Assembly (NCBI GenBank): GCA_031255855.1 | Contig: JAIRRS010000095.1 | Location: 1 to 39,108, forward strand | Origin: Tannerellaceae bacterium | GTDB taxonomy: Bacteria > Bacteroidota > Bacteroidia > Bacteroidales > Tannerellaceae | Reading direction: 5' to 3' | DNA length: 39,108 bases | Shown: positions 14,759-22,996 of the stretch, one piece after another | How the letters are laid out: every line of letters starts with the position of its first letter | Position numbering within the stretch: the stretch's first letter is position 1 | Position numbers and translations under genes: made by a program | The notes under the pieces: model-generated | What the model saw: only the letters and a program-made list of their open reading frames with translations | Databases searched by the model: none | Told to the model about the DNA's origin: nothing

Positions 14759-17026
14759 TTATAATTTACCTATTCTCCAGCGAATTCCGCAATAAATCTT
14801 ACGTCCCATCAATGGCCCCCAGATAACAGAAGAGTCAAATTCCTCTCCGAAAGGTGTTTTATAATCAATGATGGGATCTTGTTGTTTGTAGTCCAGAATG
14901 TTCTCAACACCAGCATAAATATCAAACCGACGGGTATTTTTAGTGATCTGTGCAAAAAGAACCCCAAAAGCCTCCGACTGACGTTCCTGCGATCCATAAC
15001 CATTCATTCCCGGTATTCGTGTCGATCCGTTGATTTGCGCTGTAGTATCAAATACCCATTTTTTGAATTTGGTAGCATAAGCTAAGTTCACTAATCCACG
15101 ATAACGAGAGGTTAGCGGCTTTTCCTTTCGATATTCTTTGCCTCCTTCCAAATAGGTTATCTGAGTATCGTTGAAGCGAAAAGCAGTAAACAAATCAAAA
15201 CCGTCAAAAAGAGTAGCAGAGAGATCTATCTGGAAAGCGTTTGCATACGAAAGTCCTTCCAGATTGTAGAAATAAACATTATGTCTTTCCCGTTCGATAT
15301 CGACGATCACCTGATTGCGAAAATCAGTTCGAAAGTAATCAAAGCTCAATGTTGCCGTGCGTCCGCCCCAGATAGGAATATAATAAGTCAGGTTCACTCC
15401 GCAGTTCCAGGCATTCTCCATATTGAGTTTCTTGATGTTATCGACATTTATACGGCGAGAAGAAGCCAGCAAACCAATATTTTCGGCAATCACGTTCGCC
15501 GAGCGATAACCTCTGCCTGCCGACAGGCGAAAGATTATATCTTCCGTGAAACTATATTTGAGATTGGCTCTCGGCGTATAAAGCCATCCGTATTTGCTGT
15601 TGTAATCGGCGCGCATACCAGCTATAAACGTCAGTTTCTCATTCGGTATAAACGTATATTCCACAAAAGCGCCGGGAACCAGTTCTTCGCGATTGATTTC
15701 CGTATAGGGTGTTTCGCTGTATTTCAGGTGATCTTCAAAGTCGGTTGCATAGTTATCATATACCAAACTGACGCCAGCCATATATTTGTGTTTCGTATAG
15801 TTGCCGATATGCGAAGAGAACATCCAGTTACTATAGAAAGAACGCTGTACACCGTTGAACGCTTTGTCTCCGAATGTCGATTTTTGCTCATGGAGCGTGA
15901 AACTGTTGATGATTCCCAAACTTTGTCCTTCTTTATCTCCAATGGCGATACCCGTTTTATTGTAAGCAGTGAAGTTGCGATTTTTAATATGCGTTTCATA
16001 TAGACGGGCGCCTTCCGCATCATGACAGGCAGAGTCTTGTCCGCCGATCCGTGTCTCGTTGAGAAACTTAACGCCGAAACGCGATTGTATCCCCTTGTCG
16101 CCATCTAAATAGAACCAACGGTTGTAGAGATTGATCAACTCCGTTTTGGGCATATCCATGAATGTATCGCCATTATCATCGTGAACGTCTTTTTCCCTTG
16201 ATCTGTGTGCCAGGAGGCTAACCGACCATTTATCGTTCAACTTTGTAGCCGTTGTCACATTGGCTTCCATTCGTTTGGCGTCGTCTATAAAGAGATTGAT
16301 AAAGAGAGGCTCGGATTTATTCGGTTTCTTATGTTCCACATTGATTTGTCCCGATACTGATTCGTAGCCATTAATAACGGAAGAGGCACCTTTCGATATC
16401 TGAACCGATTCAAGCCAGTATCCCGGTGTGTAGCTCCATCCATACGTAGAAGCCAATCCTCGTAAAGTCGGTACGTTTTCATCCGTCATCTGACAATAAA
16501 TGCCCGATAATCCGAGTAATTGCACTTGTTTGGCTCCCGAAACCGCGTCAGTGAAACCTACGGTGATTGTCGCGCTATTTTCAAAACTTTCCGAAAGATT
16601 GCAACAAGCCATCTTCATCAGTCCGGTAGAGGTTATCTGTTCTGTTTTAAGTACACTGGTACGTGATAATAAAGTCCCTTGTTGGTTGACGGATACCACA
16701 GCCTCGCCCAACTGAACTCCTTCGCTCAATACAAAATCGATATGGTTGGATTGGATATTGCCGATCCGGATACTGTCAGGCATAAAACCGATAAAGCTCG
16801 CAATTAGATACGCTTCTTTATTATTAGTCTTATCTATTAGAAAAGAGCCGTTTACATCAGAATATACTCCATGGAAAGTGTCTGAAACGTAGATGTTCGC
16901 ACCCGATAGCGGTTCCTTTTCTCCTTTTGCATTGAGAAAAAAAACAGAACCTTTGATCGTTTGTGCGTATACTCCGGAGCAATAACCACAGAGGCCTATC
17001 AACATATATAGAAATATTAATCTCAT
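14759..17026 (-). CDS. TonB-dependent outer-membrane receptor, BtuB-like, metal-linked by context
   Basis: A 755-residue receptor: signal peptide (MRLIFLYMLIGLCGYCSGVYA), an N-terminal CarboxypepD_reg-like domain (about 24-105), a plug (about 115-235) and a C-terminal barrel whose last strand ends KIYCGIRWRIGKL. The plug begins with KMACCNLSESFENSATI (Cys141-Cys142) and QVQLLGLSGIYCQMTDENVP, features I associate with a receptor group often encoded beside HMA proteins. A barrel region includes DSACHD. It lies between the Ig-like lipoprotein (14-bp gap) and the HMA gene (12-bp gap). Transport of a metal, metal chelate or peptide is inferred from context; no ligand can be read from sequence. Confidence 0.9.
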   Translation of the reverse strand: MRLIFLYMLIGLCGYCSGVYAQTIKGSVFFLNAKGEKEPLSGANIYVSDTFHGVYSDVNGSFLIDKTNNKEAYLIASFIGFMPDSIRIGNIQSNHIDFVLSEGVQLGEAVVSVNQQGTLLSRTSVLKTEQITSTGLMKMACCNLSESFENSATITVGFTDAVSGAKQVQLLGLSGIYCQMTDENVPTLRGLASTYGWSYTPGYWLESVQISKGASSVINGYESVSGQINVEHKKPNKSEPLFINLFIDDAKRMEANVTTATKLNDKWSVSLLAHRSREKDVHDDNGDTFMDMPKTELINLYNRWFYLDGDKGIQSRFGVKFLNETRIGGQDSACHDAEGARLYETHIKNRNFTAYNKTGIAIGDKEGQSLGIINSFTLHEQKSTFGDKAFNGVQRSFYSNWMFSSHIGNYTKHKYMAGVSLVYDNYATDFEDHLKYSETPYTEINREELVPGAFVEYTFIPNEKLTFIAGMRADYNSKYGWLYTPRANLKYSFTEDIIFRLSAGRGYRSANVIAENIGLLASSRRINVDNIKKLNMENAWNCGVNLTYYIPIWGGRTATLSFDYFRTDFRNQVIVDIERERHNVYFYNLEGLSYANAFQIDLSATLFDGFDLFTAFRFNDTQITYLEGGKEYRKEKPLTSRYRGLVNLAYATKFKKWVFDTTAQINGSTRIPGMNGYGSQERQSEAFGVLFAQITKNTRRFDIYAGVENILDYKQQDPIIDYKTPFGEEFDSSVIWGPLMGRKIYCGIRWRIGKL

Positions 17027-17039
17027 CTAATGTTTTTTA

Positions 17040-17666
17040 TTAGTGCTGATCGCAAATTACTTCAATCTTCTGTCCGACTGCCAACGCTGGATTATATTCA
17101 TCGTTACCGGGTTGTGAAGCATAGATCGTGATCGTTTGCGGATCAATACCAAACATGACATTCAATTCTCCATTCTTGTCAATGGTCGCGGCAGATTCGC
17201 GGCTACTGCTAAAGGCAATGGGAAGACCGGAAGACGAAGTGGCATAGCCATTCAGATTTAATCCACCCTGACTGATTTTCCACTGGCTTACGTCCAGCTT
17301 AAATGTGACCGTCTGATTTTTTTTATCTGGACTGTAAGAAGTGATCATCAATAATCTTCTTATCTCAGGCGCTTCATAAAAGCTATTATCGCCTGATTGA
17401 TAAGCAATGATTGACACACTTCCACTTTTCAGCGCTTTTAGCTTGTTTCCTTCTACAGAAGCATATGTAGGGTCCGTACTTCGGAAAGAGACCGGTAAAC
17501 CGGAAGTTGTTGTTGCCGACAAGGTCAATTCATTTCCTTCCGCCAGCGAAGGTAATTCGTCAAAAGTGATAATCTGATTTTCTTTGTCCTCGCTATTGCT
17601 GTTGCAAGCAAACAAAAAGACGGAAAAAAAAGCGACTGAGAAAAAATGTAAACTCTTTCTGTTCAT
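17040..17666 (-). CDS. Lipoprotein with two Ig-like (MBG-type) repeats, SusE-position
   Basis: A 208-residue lipoprotein with lipobox FLFAC (Cys near residue 21). Two beta-sandwich repeats follow; both have a QxxTF-type start (NQIITFDELP and NQTVTFKLDV), a SGLPV/SGLPI turn and a closing strand (SVSIIAYQSGDNSFYE, TITIYASQPGNDEYNP). This is the bacterial Ig-like/MBG arrangement. It sits between susD (17-bp gap) and the second TonB receptor, in the position where SusE/F-type surface lipoproteins occur. Likely surface-exposed ligand-binding or spacer protein; the ligand is unknown. Confidence 0.82.
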   Translation of the reverse strand: MNRKSLHFFSVAFFSVFLFACNSNSEDKENQIITFDELPSLAEGNELTLSATTTSGLPVSFRSTDPTYASVEGNKLKALKSGSVSIIAYQSGDNSFYEAPEIRRLLMITSYSPDKKNQTVTFKLDVSQWKISQGGLNLNGYATSSSGLPIAFSSSRESAATIDKNGELNVMFGIDPQTITIYASQPGNDEYNPALAVGQKIEVICDQH

Positions 17667-17683
17667 GATTATATAATGTGTTA

Positions 17684-19057
17684 TTAGTTTATCTTTCCGT
17701 AACCCGGGCTGGGTGTTAAGTTCGGATTGTAATTCAATTCTTTTTCGGGTATAGGCCAGATGGCTTTATGAGATTCCCATTGCTTGTCTTTGATCCGGCT
17801 TAATACCGCGTCGATTCGTCCGGTACGTTTCAAATCCCACCAACGATGCGCTTCTTCGGAGAAAAATTCGACCTGACGTTCCTTTTCAACGGCTAACAAA
17901 ACCTCTTCTTTCGACAGTATATTGGATAGCGGCGATAACGAGGCGCGCTTGCGAATCGCGTTCAAATCATCAATAGCGTCTGATAGTTTACCCTGTTGCG
18001 CGCGCGCTTCGGCGCGGATCAGGTATTGTTCGGCTAGACGAAGCATAACATGGTCTTCAGACAACTCGGTATTCAAAGGTGTTCTTGTTTGTACATATTT
18101 CAAACATTGGTTATATTCTCTTCCCGATATTGAGCCTGTCCACTGTGTTTTACGTCCGTCTCCTTCATCGAAAGCATTGAGCAAGTTATCGCGTAGACGA
18201 TTATAATTTGCCAATCTGCAAACGTATCCTCCCCAATAGGTTCTCCCGATATAACTGGTTCGCCAATCTTGTATTTTCAAAATAGTTTCTTTGCTGGAAC
18301 GAAGGAAAACCCTGTCCAACGTTTCCAACTGAAAACCTCCGCCAGTAATCACTTCGTTTGCTTTTGTTTCTGCTTCCGTCCATTTTTCCGCGTATAAATA
18401 GGCACGCGCCAGTAGTGCGGATGCCGCATGGAATGTAATCTTGTTTGTTTCGTTTGTGCTTTTCACAAGACCATTTTCGGCATCCTTCAAATCAGCTATA
18501 ATTTGTTCGTAAATCACAGCCATACTTTCCCTCGGTAATGTCATTGTCTTTTTATAATCGATATCAAGAGGTAAGGGTACATCCCCATAGAAATTAATCA
18601 GGACAAAAAAACTGTAAGCGCGGAAATATTTCGCCGCTCCGATAAATTGCTTTTTCCTTTCTTCCGAAATGGCAGTTGTCTCTTGCAGCCGTCTGATAAG
18701 GGTATTACTCAGGAAAATCGATTGGTAAGCGTATTCCCAGATATTGCCGATAGAAGAGGTTGTCGCTTCATACGAGTTTTGATTGTAAACTTCTAAAGAT
18801 ACCACATCGTGTTTTGCTTCGTCGGACATCACTGTGGCAAAATATGCCGGATAATAATAATAGATTGGATTCATATAGAAGTTTTGAGAGTAAAGTGCGC
18901 CCACTGCCGATTCGACAGTAGCAGAGTCTGTAAAGACGGTTTCAACCGTCAATTGGTCCGAAGGTAAATTGATATCTAACAAATCATCGCAAGATAAAAT
19001 TGTGCAAGATAAAATCGCGGCAAGTGTTATGTTTATAAATGTCTTTTGCTGAATCAT
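17684..19057 (-). CDS. SusD/RagB family outer-membrane lipoprotein
   Basis: A 457-residue surface lipoprotein that caps its SusC partner and binds the nutrient. The signal ends in ILSC (lipobox, Cys near 22) and continues DDLLDINLPSDQLT. Typical SusD helices and signatures are present: GNIWEYAYQSIFLSN, FIGAAKYFRAYSFFVLINFYGDVPL, LIRAEARAQQG, and the C-terminal RQVEFFSEEAHRWWDLKRTG. The end, WPIPEKELNYNPNLTPSPGY, is standard. It starts 11 bp after susC and is clearly its partner. The length is slightly below many glycan SusDs. Confidence 0.95.
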   Translation of the reverse strand: MIQQKTFINITLAAILSCTILSCDDLLDINLPSDQLTVETVFTDSATVESAVGALYSQNFYMNPIYYYYPAYFATVMSDEAKHDVVSLEVYNQNSYEATTSSIGNIWEYAYQSIFLSNTLIRRLQETTAISEERKKQFIGAAKYFRAYSFFVLINFYGDVPLPLDIDYKKTMTLPRESMAVIYEQIIADLKDAENGLVKSTNETNKITFHAASALLARAYLYAEKWTEAETKANEVITGGGFQLETLDRVFLRSSKETILKIQDWRTSYIGRTYWGGYVCRLANYNRLRDNLLNAFDEGDGRKTQWTGSISGREYNQCLKYVQTRTPLNTELSEDHVMLRLAEQYLIRAEARAQQGKLSDAIDDLNAIRKRASLSPLSNILSKEEVLLAVEKERQVEFFSEEAHRWWDLKRTGRIDAVLSRIKDKQWESHKAIWPIPEKELNYNPNLTPSPGYGKIN

Positions 19058-19068
19058 TTTGTCTAATT

Positions 19069-21861
19069 TTAGAAGGATAGTTTAGCTCCGAAAATAAATG
19101 TTTGCGTAGGAGGAACAGCATTACCGGTTTGCGGATCCCAACTGTCATAGCCTGTAATCGTAAGCAAGTTTTGCACTTTAGCATACACCCGAAGATTTTG
19201 TATACCCACCTTTCCGGATATTTTGGACGGAATCATATAGGTTAGTCCCACGTTTTGCAGGCGGATATACGAAGCATCGGAATATGCGGCGTCTGATTGG
19301 CGATAATGATACACATAGGCATATCCGCGCTCCGATGTGGCAGCATAACTGGTGGCAAGTCCTGGGTATTTGGCATCTGGGTTTTCAGGAGTCCAGCTAT
19401 TCATGGCTAGTTCTCTCGGAACATTTTTATTGATATATCCTACTGGATATGGATAGTTATTGAGCCATCCCAAACGATAAGGCTGATTGACAAATGTAAT
19501 AGCAACATCCAATACGAATCCTTTATATTTAAAAGTGTTGAAAAGCCCGCCATAAAAACGGGTATCAGTTTCGTCGGTAAAGATTTTATCGTCTGTCGTA
19601 ATACTTCCGTCTCCATTCGTATCTTGAACCAGGGGAACGCCTGTTTCCCGATCTACGCCTAAATATTTGTAGGCGCGTACCAAATTGATAGAACGTCCGA
19701 TTTCATAAGAGGTAGCGTAAGGCGAATTTTCCAGATTAGGGTACTCTAACAGATTATTGTCTAAGAAAGAAATGTTGAAAGAACTGGTCCATTTAAAGTC
19801 TTTCGTTGAAATATTAGTAGACGACAGTTCAATTTCAAGTCCTCTATTTTGAATCTTAGCTTCATTCAAGTTCGTGCGCAGCGAAGCAAATCCCGTTTGG
19901 CTCGGTAGTGGATAAGGAACGATCAGATTGTTGGAACGATTATCAAAAAGTGAAATGGCAGCAATCAGCTTGTCTTTGAAGAATCCTAAATCAAGTGCCA
20001 GCTCAGCTTTTTTTGTGACTTCCCAACTAAAGGCAGGATCGGCAAGCAAGTCTTGATAGAGTCCTGTTGTTTCGTCATACGCATAACTGGTGGATGTATA
20101 AGTCTCCAAAAACAAGAAGTCACCCACTTGATCATTTCCGGTAGCACCATAACTTCCTCTCAGTTTTGCAAAACTGACAAAAGGAATATTAAAAAACTTC
20201 TCTCTTGAAAACAACCATGCTCCCCCAATAGACCAAAACGTTCCATATTGATTGCCGGCAGCAAAGCGCGACGAACCATCCCGACGGATAATTCCGTTGA
20301 TCACATATTTGTTGCGGAAATCATAGGTTAGACGAGAGAATACCGAAGCATATTTATACTGTCCGAACGAACTTTCAATTGTATTCTTAACTGAGGCGGA
20401 AGCTGGATCACGGAACAATGCCTCAGAAGGAAAGTCCTGTACGCTAAATTCACTTTTTTCTGTTTCTGCCGATTGCCAGGTGAAACCCAGCAGCGCCGTC
20501 AATCTTCCTTTACCGAAGATACAGGAATAGTTAAACTGCGGTTCAACCGAGAGTACTTCCGAATTAGAATCTCCATAATATGCCTGGTTTTTATAGGAAT
20601 TGTTGGCGTAAGGATTCAGGTATCCGTTTCCGTAGCTGCCAAATTCATTACTGAATGTTTTCGTGTAACCCAAATCAATTTTTGCCTGTAACCCCGTTAA
20701 GATCTCATACCGCAAGGAGAGATTCCCCAAAATATTATTCAGAATATTTTCGGTATAGACCGATTTGAATCTTAATGGGTTATAGAAGTCTGAATTATCG
20801 GGTATCCAATAAACGCTTCCTTTATCGTCATACAACGGTTGATTAGGCGCGGTTACAATATAACTTTGTGGACTTAAACCGGTCGTAACCGTTTTTACGG
20901 AAGAATAAAGTGTCGACATAACCAGGTTGAAACGTTTGTTTGCCGATTGATGATTGATAGACATACGTGCATTTATTCGTTTGTATTTGTCATCATTATC
21001 ATCAAAGATCGCCAATCCGGTTTGGTAATAGCCCAGACCACAGGAGAAACTGGTATAATCGTTTCCACCCGCAACGCTTAATTGCCCTTGATAGACCCTG
21101 GCTGTGTTGCCCAACAACTCCTTCTGCCAGTCTGTTTTATATTTATTACCCCAAAGAAGCAGGTCGTAAGCATTTGCCTCTGTTGGAGTGATTCCGTCCA
21201 GGTTTAACGCTTTCTGGCGAATATTCAGATATTCGTCTACATTGAGTAAGTCGATACGTTTGGTAACTCTTGAAAAACCGACGCTCCCTTCGGCTGATAC
21301 TCTTGTTTTTCCCGCACTTCCTTTTTTGGTAGTGATCATCACCACTCCGTTTGCCGCTTTAGCTCCATAGATTGCCGTAGCATCTGCGTCTTTGAGGATT
21401 TCAATTTTTTCAATATCGGTTGATTGCACACCCGACAAAGGATTCAATTTCGCGCCCGAACCGGAAAGAAAACGAACGGGAAAGACCGCACCGTCGACAA
21501 TAAACAAGGGGGTGTTGTCTACTACCAATGAATTTTGTCCCCGAAATTGAATATTTACTCCTCCTTCTTCATTCTCATTAATGAGAAGTCCGGCAACGCG
21601 TCCTTGTAAAGACGAAAGAACAGTTTCGCCCGGCATCTTTTCCAGATTGTCTGTATTGACGGAAGTTATTGAAGAGGTTGATAAACTGCGAAGAGTTTCT
21701 CCATAACCAATAGAAACCGTTTCTTCAACCGGTATTGCTTTTTTCTTCTTGCCTGTCTTTTCATTGACAGTTGCGTGAATGGAGAAAGGAGTGAAAGAAG
21801 ATAAAACGAGAAAAAGTAAAAATCCTTTCCTTGTTTTAAAAAATAAGGGTATATTCGCCAT
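19069..21861 (-). CDS. SusC/RagA-family TonB-linked outer-membrane protein lacking the CarboxypepD_reg domain
   Basis: A 930-residue receptor. After a signal-peptide region and a Lys-rich linker (EKTGKKKKAIPVEE) it goes straight to the SusC plug motif (SIGYGETLRSLSTSSI, LSSLQGRVAGLLI, KIEILKDADATAIYG, NGVVMITTKKG) and a full 22-strand-type barrel ending TQTFIFGAKLSF. The CarboxypepD_reg domain expected at the N-terminus of most SusC proteins is absent. That domain is instead present in the separate plug protein encoded just upstream (21961-22746), which lacks a barrel. It pairs with the SusD downstream. With metal-type genes further downstream the transported ligand may be a metal chelate or peptide; this is inference. 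Confidence 0.93.
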   Translation of the reverse strand: MANIPLFFKTRKGFLLFLVLSSFTPFSIHATVNEKTGKKKKAIPVEETVSIGYGETLRSLSTSSITSVNTDNLEKMPGETVLSSLQGRVAGLLINENEEGGVNIQFRGQNSLVVDNTPLFIVDGAVFPVRFLSGSGAKLNPLSGVQSTDIEKIEILKDADATAIYGAKAANGVVMITTKKGSAGKTRVSAEGSVGFSRVTKRIDLLNVDEYLNIRQKALNLDGITPTEANAYDLLLWGNKYKTDWQKELLGNTARVYQGQLSVAGGNDYTSFSCGLGYYQTGLAIFDDNDDKYKRINARMSINHQSANKRFNLVMSTLYSSVKTVTTGLSPQSYIVTAPNQPLYDDKGSVYWIPDNSDFYNPLRFKSVYTENILNNILGNLSLRYEILTGLQAKIDLGYTKTFSNEFGSYGNGYLNPYANNSYKNQAYYGDSNSEVLSVEPQFNYSCIFGKGRLTALLGFTWQSAETEKSEFSVQDFPSEALFRDPASASVKNTIESSFGQYKYASVFSRLTYDFRNKYVINGIIRRDGSSRFAAGNQYGTFWSIGGAWLFSREKFFNIPFVSFAKLRGSYGATGNDQVGDFLFLETYTSTSYAYDETTGLYQDLLADPAFSWEVTKKAELALDLGFFKDKLIAAISLFDNRSNNLIVPYPLPSQTGFASLRTNLNEAKIQNRGLEIELSSTNISTKDFKWTSSFNISFLDNNLLEYPNLENSPYATSYEIGRSINLVRAYKYLGVDRETGVPLVQDTNGDGSITTDDKIFTDETDTRFYGGLFNTFKYKGFVLDVAITFVNQPYRLGWLNNYPYPVGYINKNVPRELAMNSWTPENPDAKYPGLATSYAATSERGYAYVYHYRQSDAAYSDASYIRLQNVGLTYMIPSKISGKVGIQNLRVYAKVQNLLTITGYDSWDPQTGNAVPPTQTFIFGAKLSF

Positions 21862-21892
21862 GATATATTATTAGTTCTAATAGTATATTACA

Positions 21893-21937
21893 AAAGGACA
21901 CACGGCCAAATTGCAAGTGAGGATTAGTGTGTCCTTT
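21893..21937 (-). terminator. Intercistronic hairpin between the plug gene and susC
   Basis: A perfect 11-bp inverted repeat (aaaggacacac 21893-21903, gtgtgtccttt 21927-21937) with a 23-nt loop. On the minus strand only a short T-run (TTTTG) follows, so it looks like a leaky terminator or mRNA-stabilising element. It fills the only large gap (99 bp) of the operon. Confidence 0.55.
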
Positions 21938-21960
21938 CTTTTTATTTGGTTTGAAGGATA

Positions 21961-22746
21961 TTAAATTCCTTTCTTAGTGGTAATAAGAATAACTCCGTTC
22001 GATCCGCGCGATCCGTAGATTGCTGTTGCATCAGCATCTTTCAATATCTCAATACGTTCCACATCCGAAGGATTAAGCGAACTCAGCGGATCAATTTCCC
22101 CAATCGAACCCAAACCTAAAGAAGCAATAGATTCGGAAGAAAAAGGAACACCATCAATCAACACTAACGGTTCCGTTTTTGTCAGCGGACGAGCCGAACA
22201 ACAAGCGCCTACATTAATATTCATTGAATTCTTTCCCCGAATCTGGATTTCTGATTCGTCTCCAGGAAGGCCACTGGAAGCGATCAGGTTCATTCCTGCC
22301 ACACGTCCTTGCAAGGCTTCGAGTACATTGGAAATAGCCGATTGTTCTAATACTTCACCTGTGACGGTTGTTATCGAACCCGTCAGCTTGTCGCGTGTAG
22401 ACTGTCCGTAACCAATAACAACGACTTCTTCTAATGCGCTGATTGATTGATCCAATGTGAGAAATAAAGGCTTGGAAGTATCTTTTACTTTGATTTCCTG
22501 TGGCTTATATCCTAAATAAGAGATAGAGAGAATGGTGGTGTTTTTGTCTTTGTCAATAGCAAACTCACCAAATTCATCAGTGACCACACCCTTTTTTGTA
22601 GAGATATTTACAACTGTGGCGCCCATGATCGGCTCACCGGTCTTTATGTCTACTATTTGTCCTTTGATTTTGTCTTGAGCTATCGCTCCGCCAGTGCAGA
22701 TGCATATTCCAATTAAGAATAGTCCGATTTTTTTTAAAGTGTTCAT
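21961..22746 (-). CDS. Stand-alone CarboxypepD_reg + TonB plug protein without a barrel
   Basis: A 261-residue exported protein: signal peptide to about residue 24 (GGAIAQ), a CarboxypepD_reg-like domain (about 27-105: GQIVDIKTGEPIMGATVV, SISYLGYKP), the SusC hinge EEVVVIGYGQSTRDKLTG, and a complete plug ending IEILKDADATAIYGSRGSNG then VILITTKKGI and stop. The stop falls exactly at the plug-barrel border. The plug has an insertion with a Cys pair (NVGACCSARPLTK, Cys182-183) between the usual RGKNS and PLVLIDG motifs. The SusC downstream has its own plug. Either it is the truncated remnant of a full SusC, or a free plug that works in trans. No barrel remnant lies between it and susC, which argues for a defined gene. 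It heads the gene run. Confidence 0.85.
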   Translation of the reverse strand: MNTLKKIGLFLIGICICTGGAIAQDKIKGQIVDIKTGEPIMGATVVNISTKKGVVTDEFGEFAIDKDKNTTILSISYLGYKPQEIKVKDTSKPLFLTLDQSISALEEVVVIGYGQSTRDKLTGSITTVTGEVLEQSAISNVLEALQGRVAGMNLIASSGLPGDESEIQIRGKNSMNINVGACCSARPLTKTEPLVLIDGVPFSSESIASLGLGSIGEIDPLSSLNPSDVERIEILKDADATAIYGSRGSNGVILITTKKGI

Positions 22747-22996
22747 TTTTTATGTGTTTAATTTTAAATATTAACAATAAGCAAAAGTCAAGATGACTTT
22801 TAATAATGTTTTTTCAAAGCGCAAATATCTATCGTTTTTCCTCCTTACACAATCCCTAAATATGGGTATTTTGAAAAGTGAAAATACTTAATTAACAGTA
22901 GTAATAAAAATACAAGAATTGAAAGTAAGTGTTGTAAGGCGCTAAATGTGAGAAAAATAGTGTTTGTGTTGCGCGTGTGTCTCGTGTTATGGTTAT

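Noticed and set aside
15281..16003. 240-codon plus-strand open frame inside the second TonB receptor
   Set aside because: Antisense to a well-supported receptor gene and without recognisable domain or start context.
22860..22890. Hairpin gtatttt/aaaatac upstream of the plug gene
   Set aside because: Only a 7-bp AT-rich stem, too weak to call a terminator or operator.
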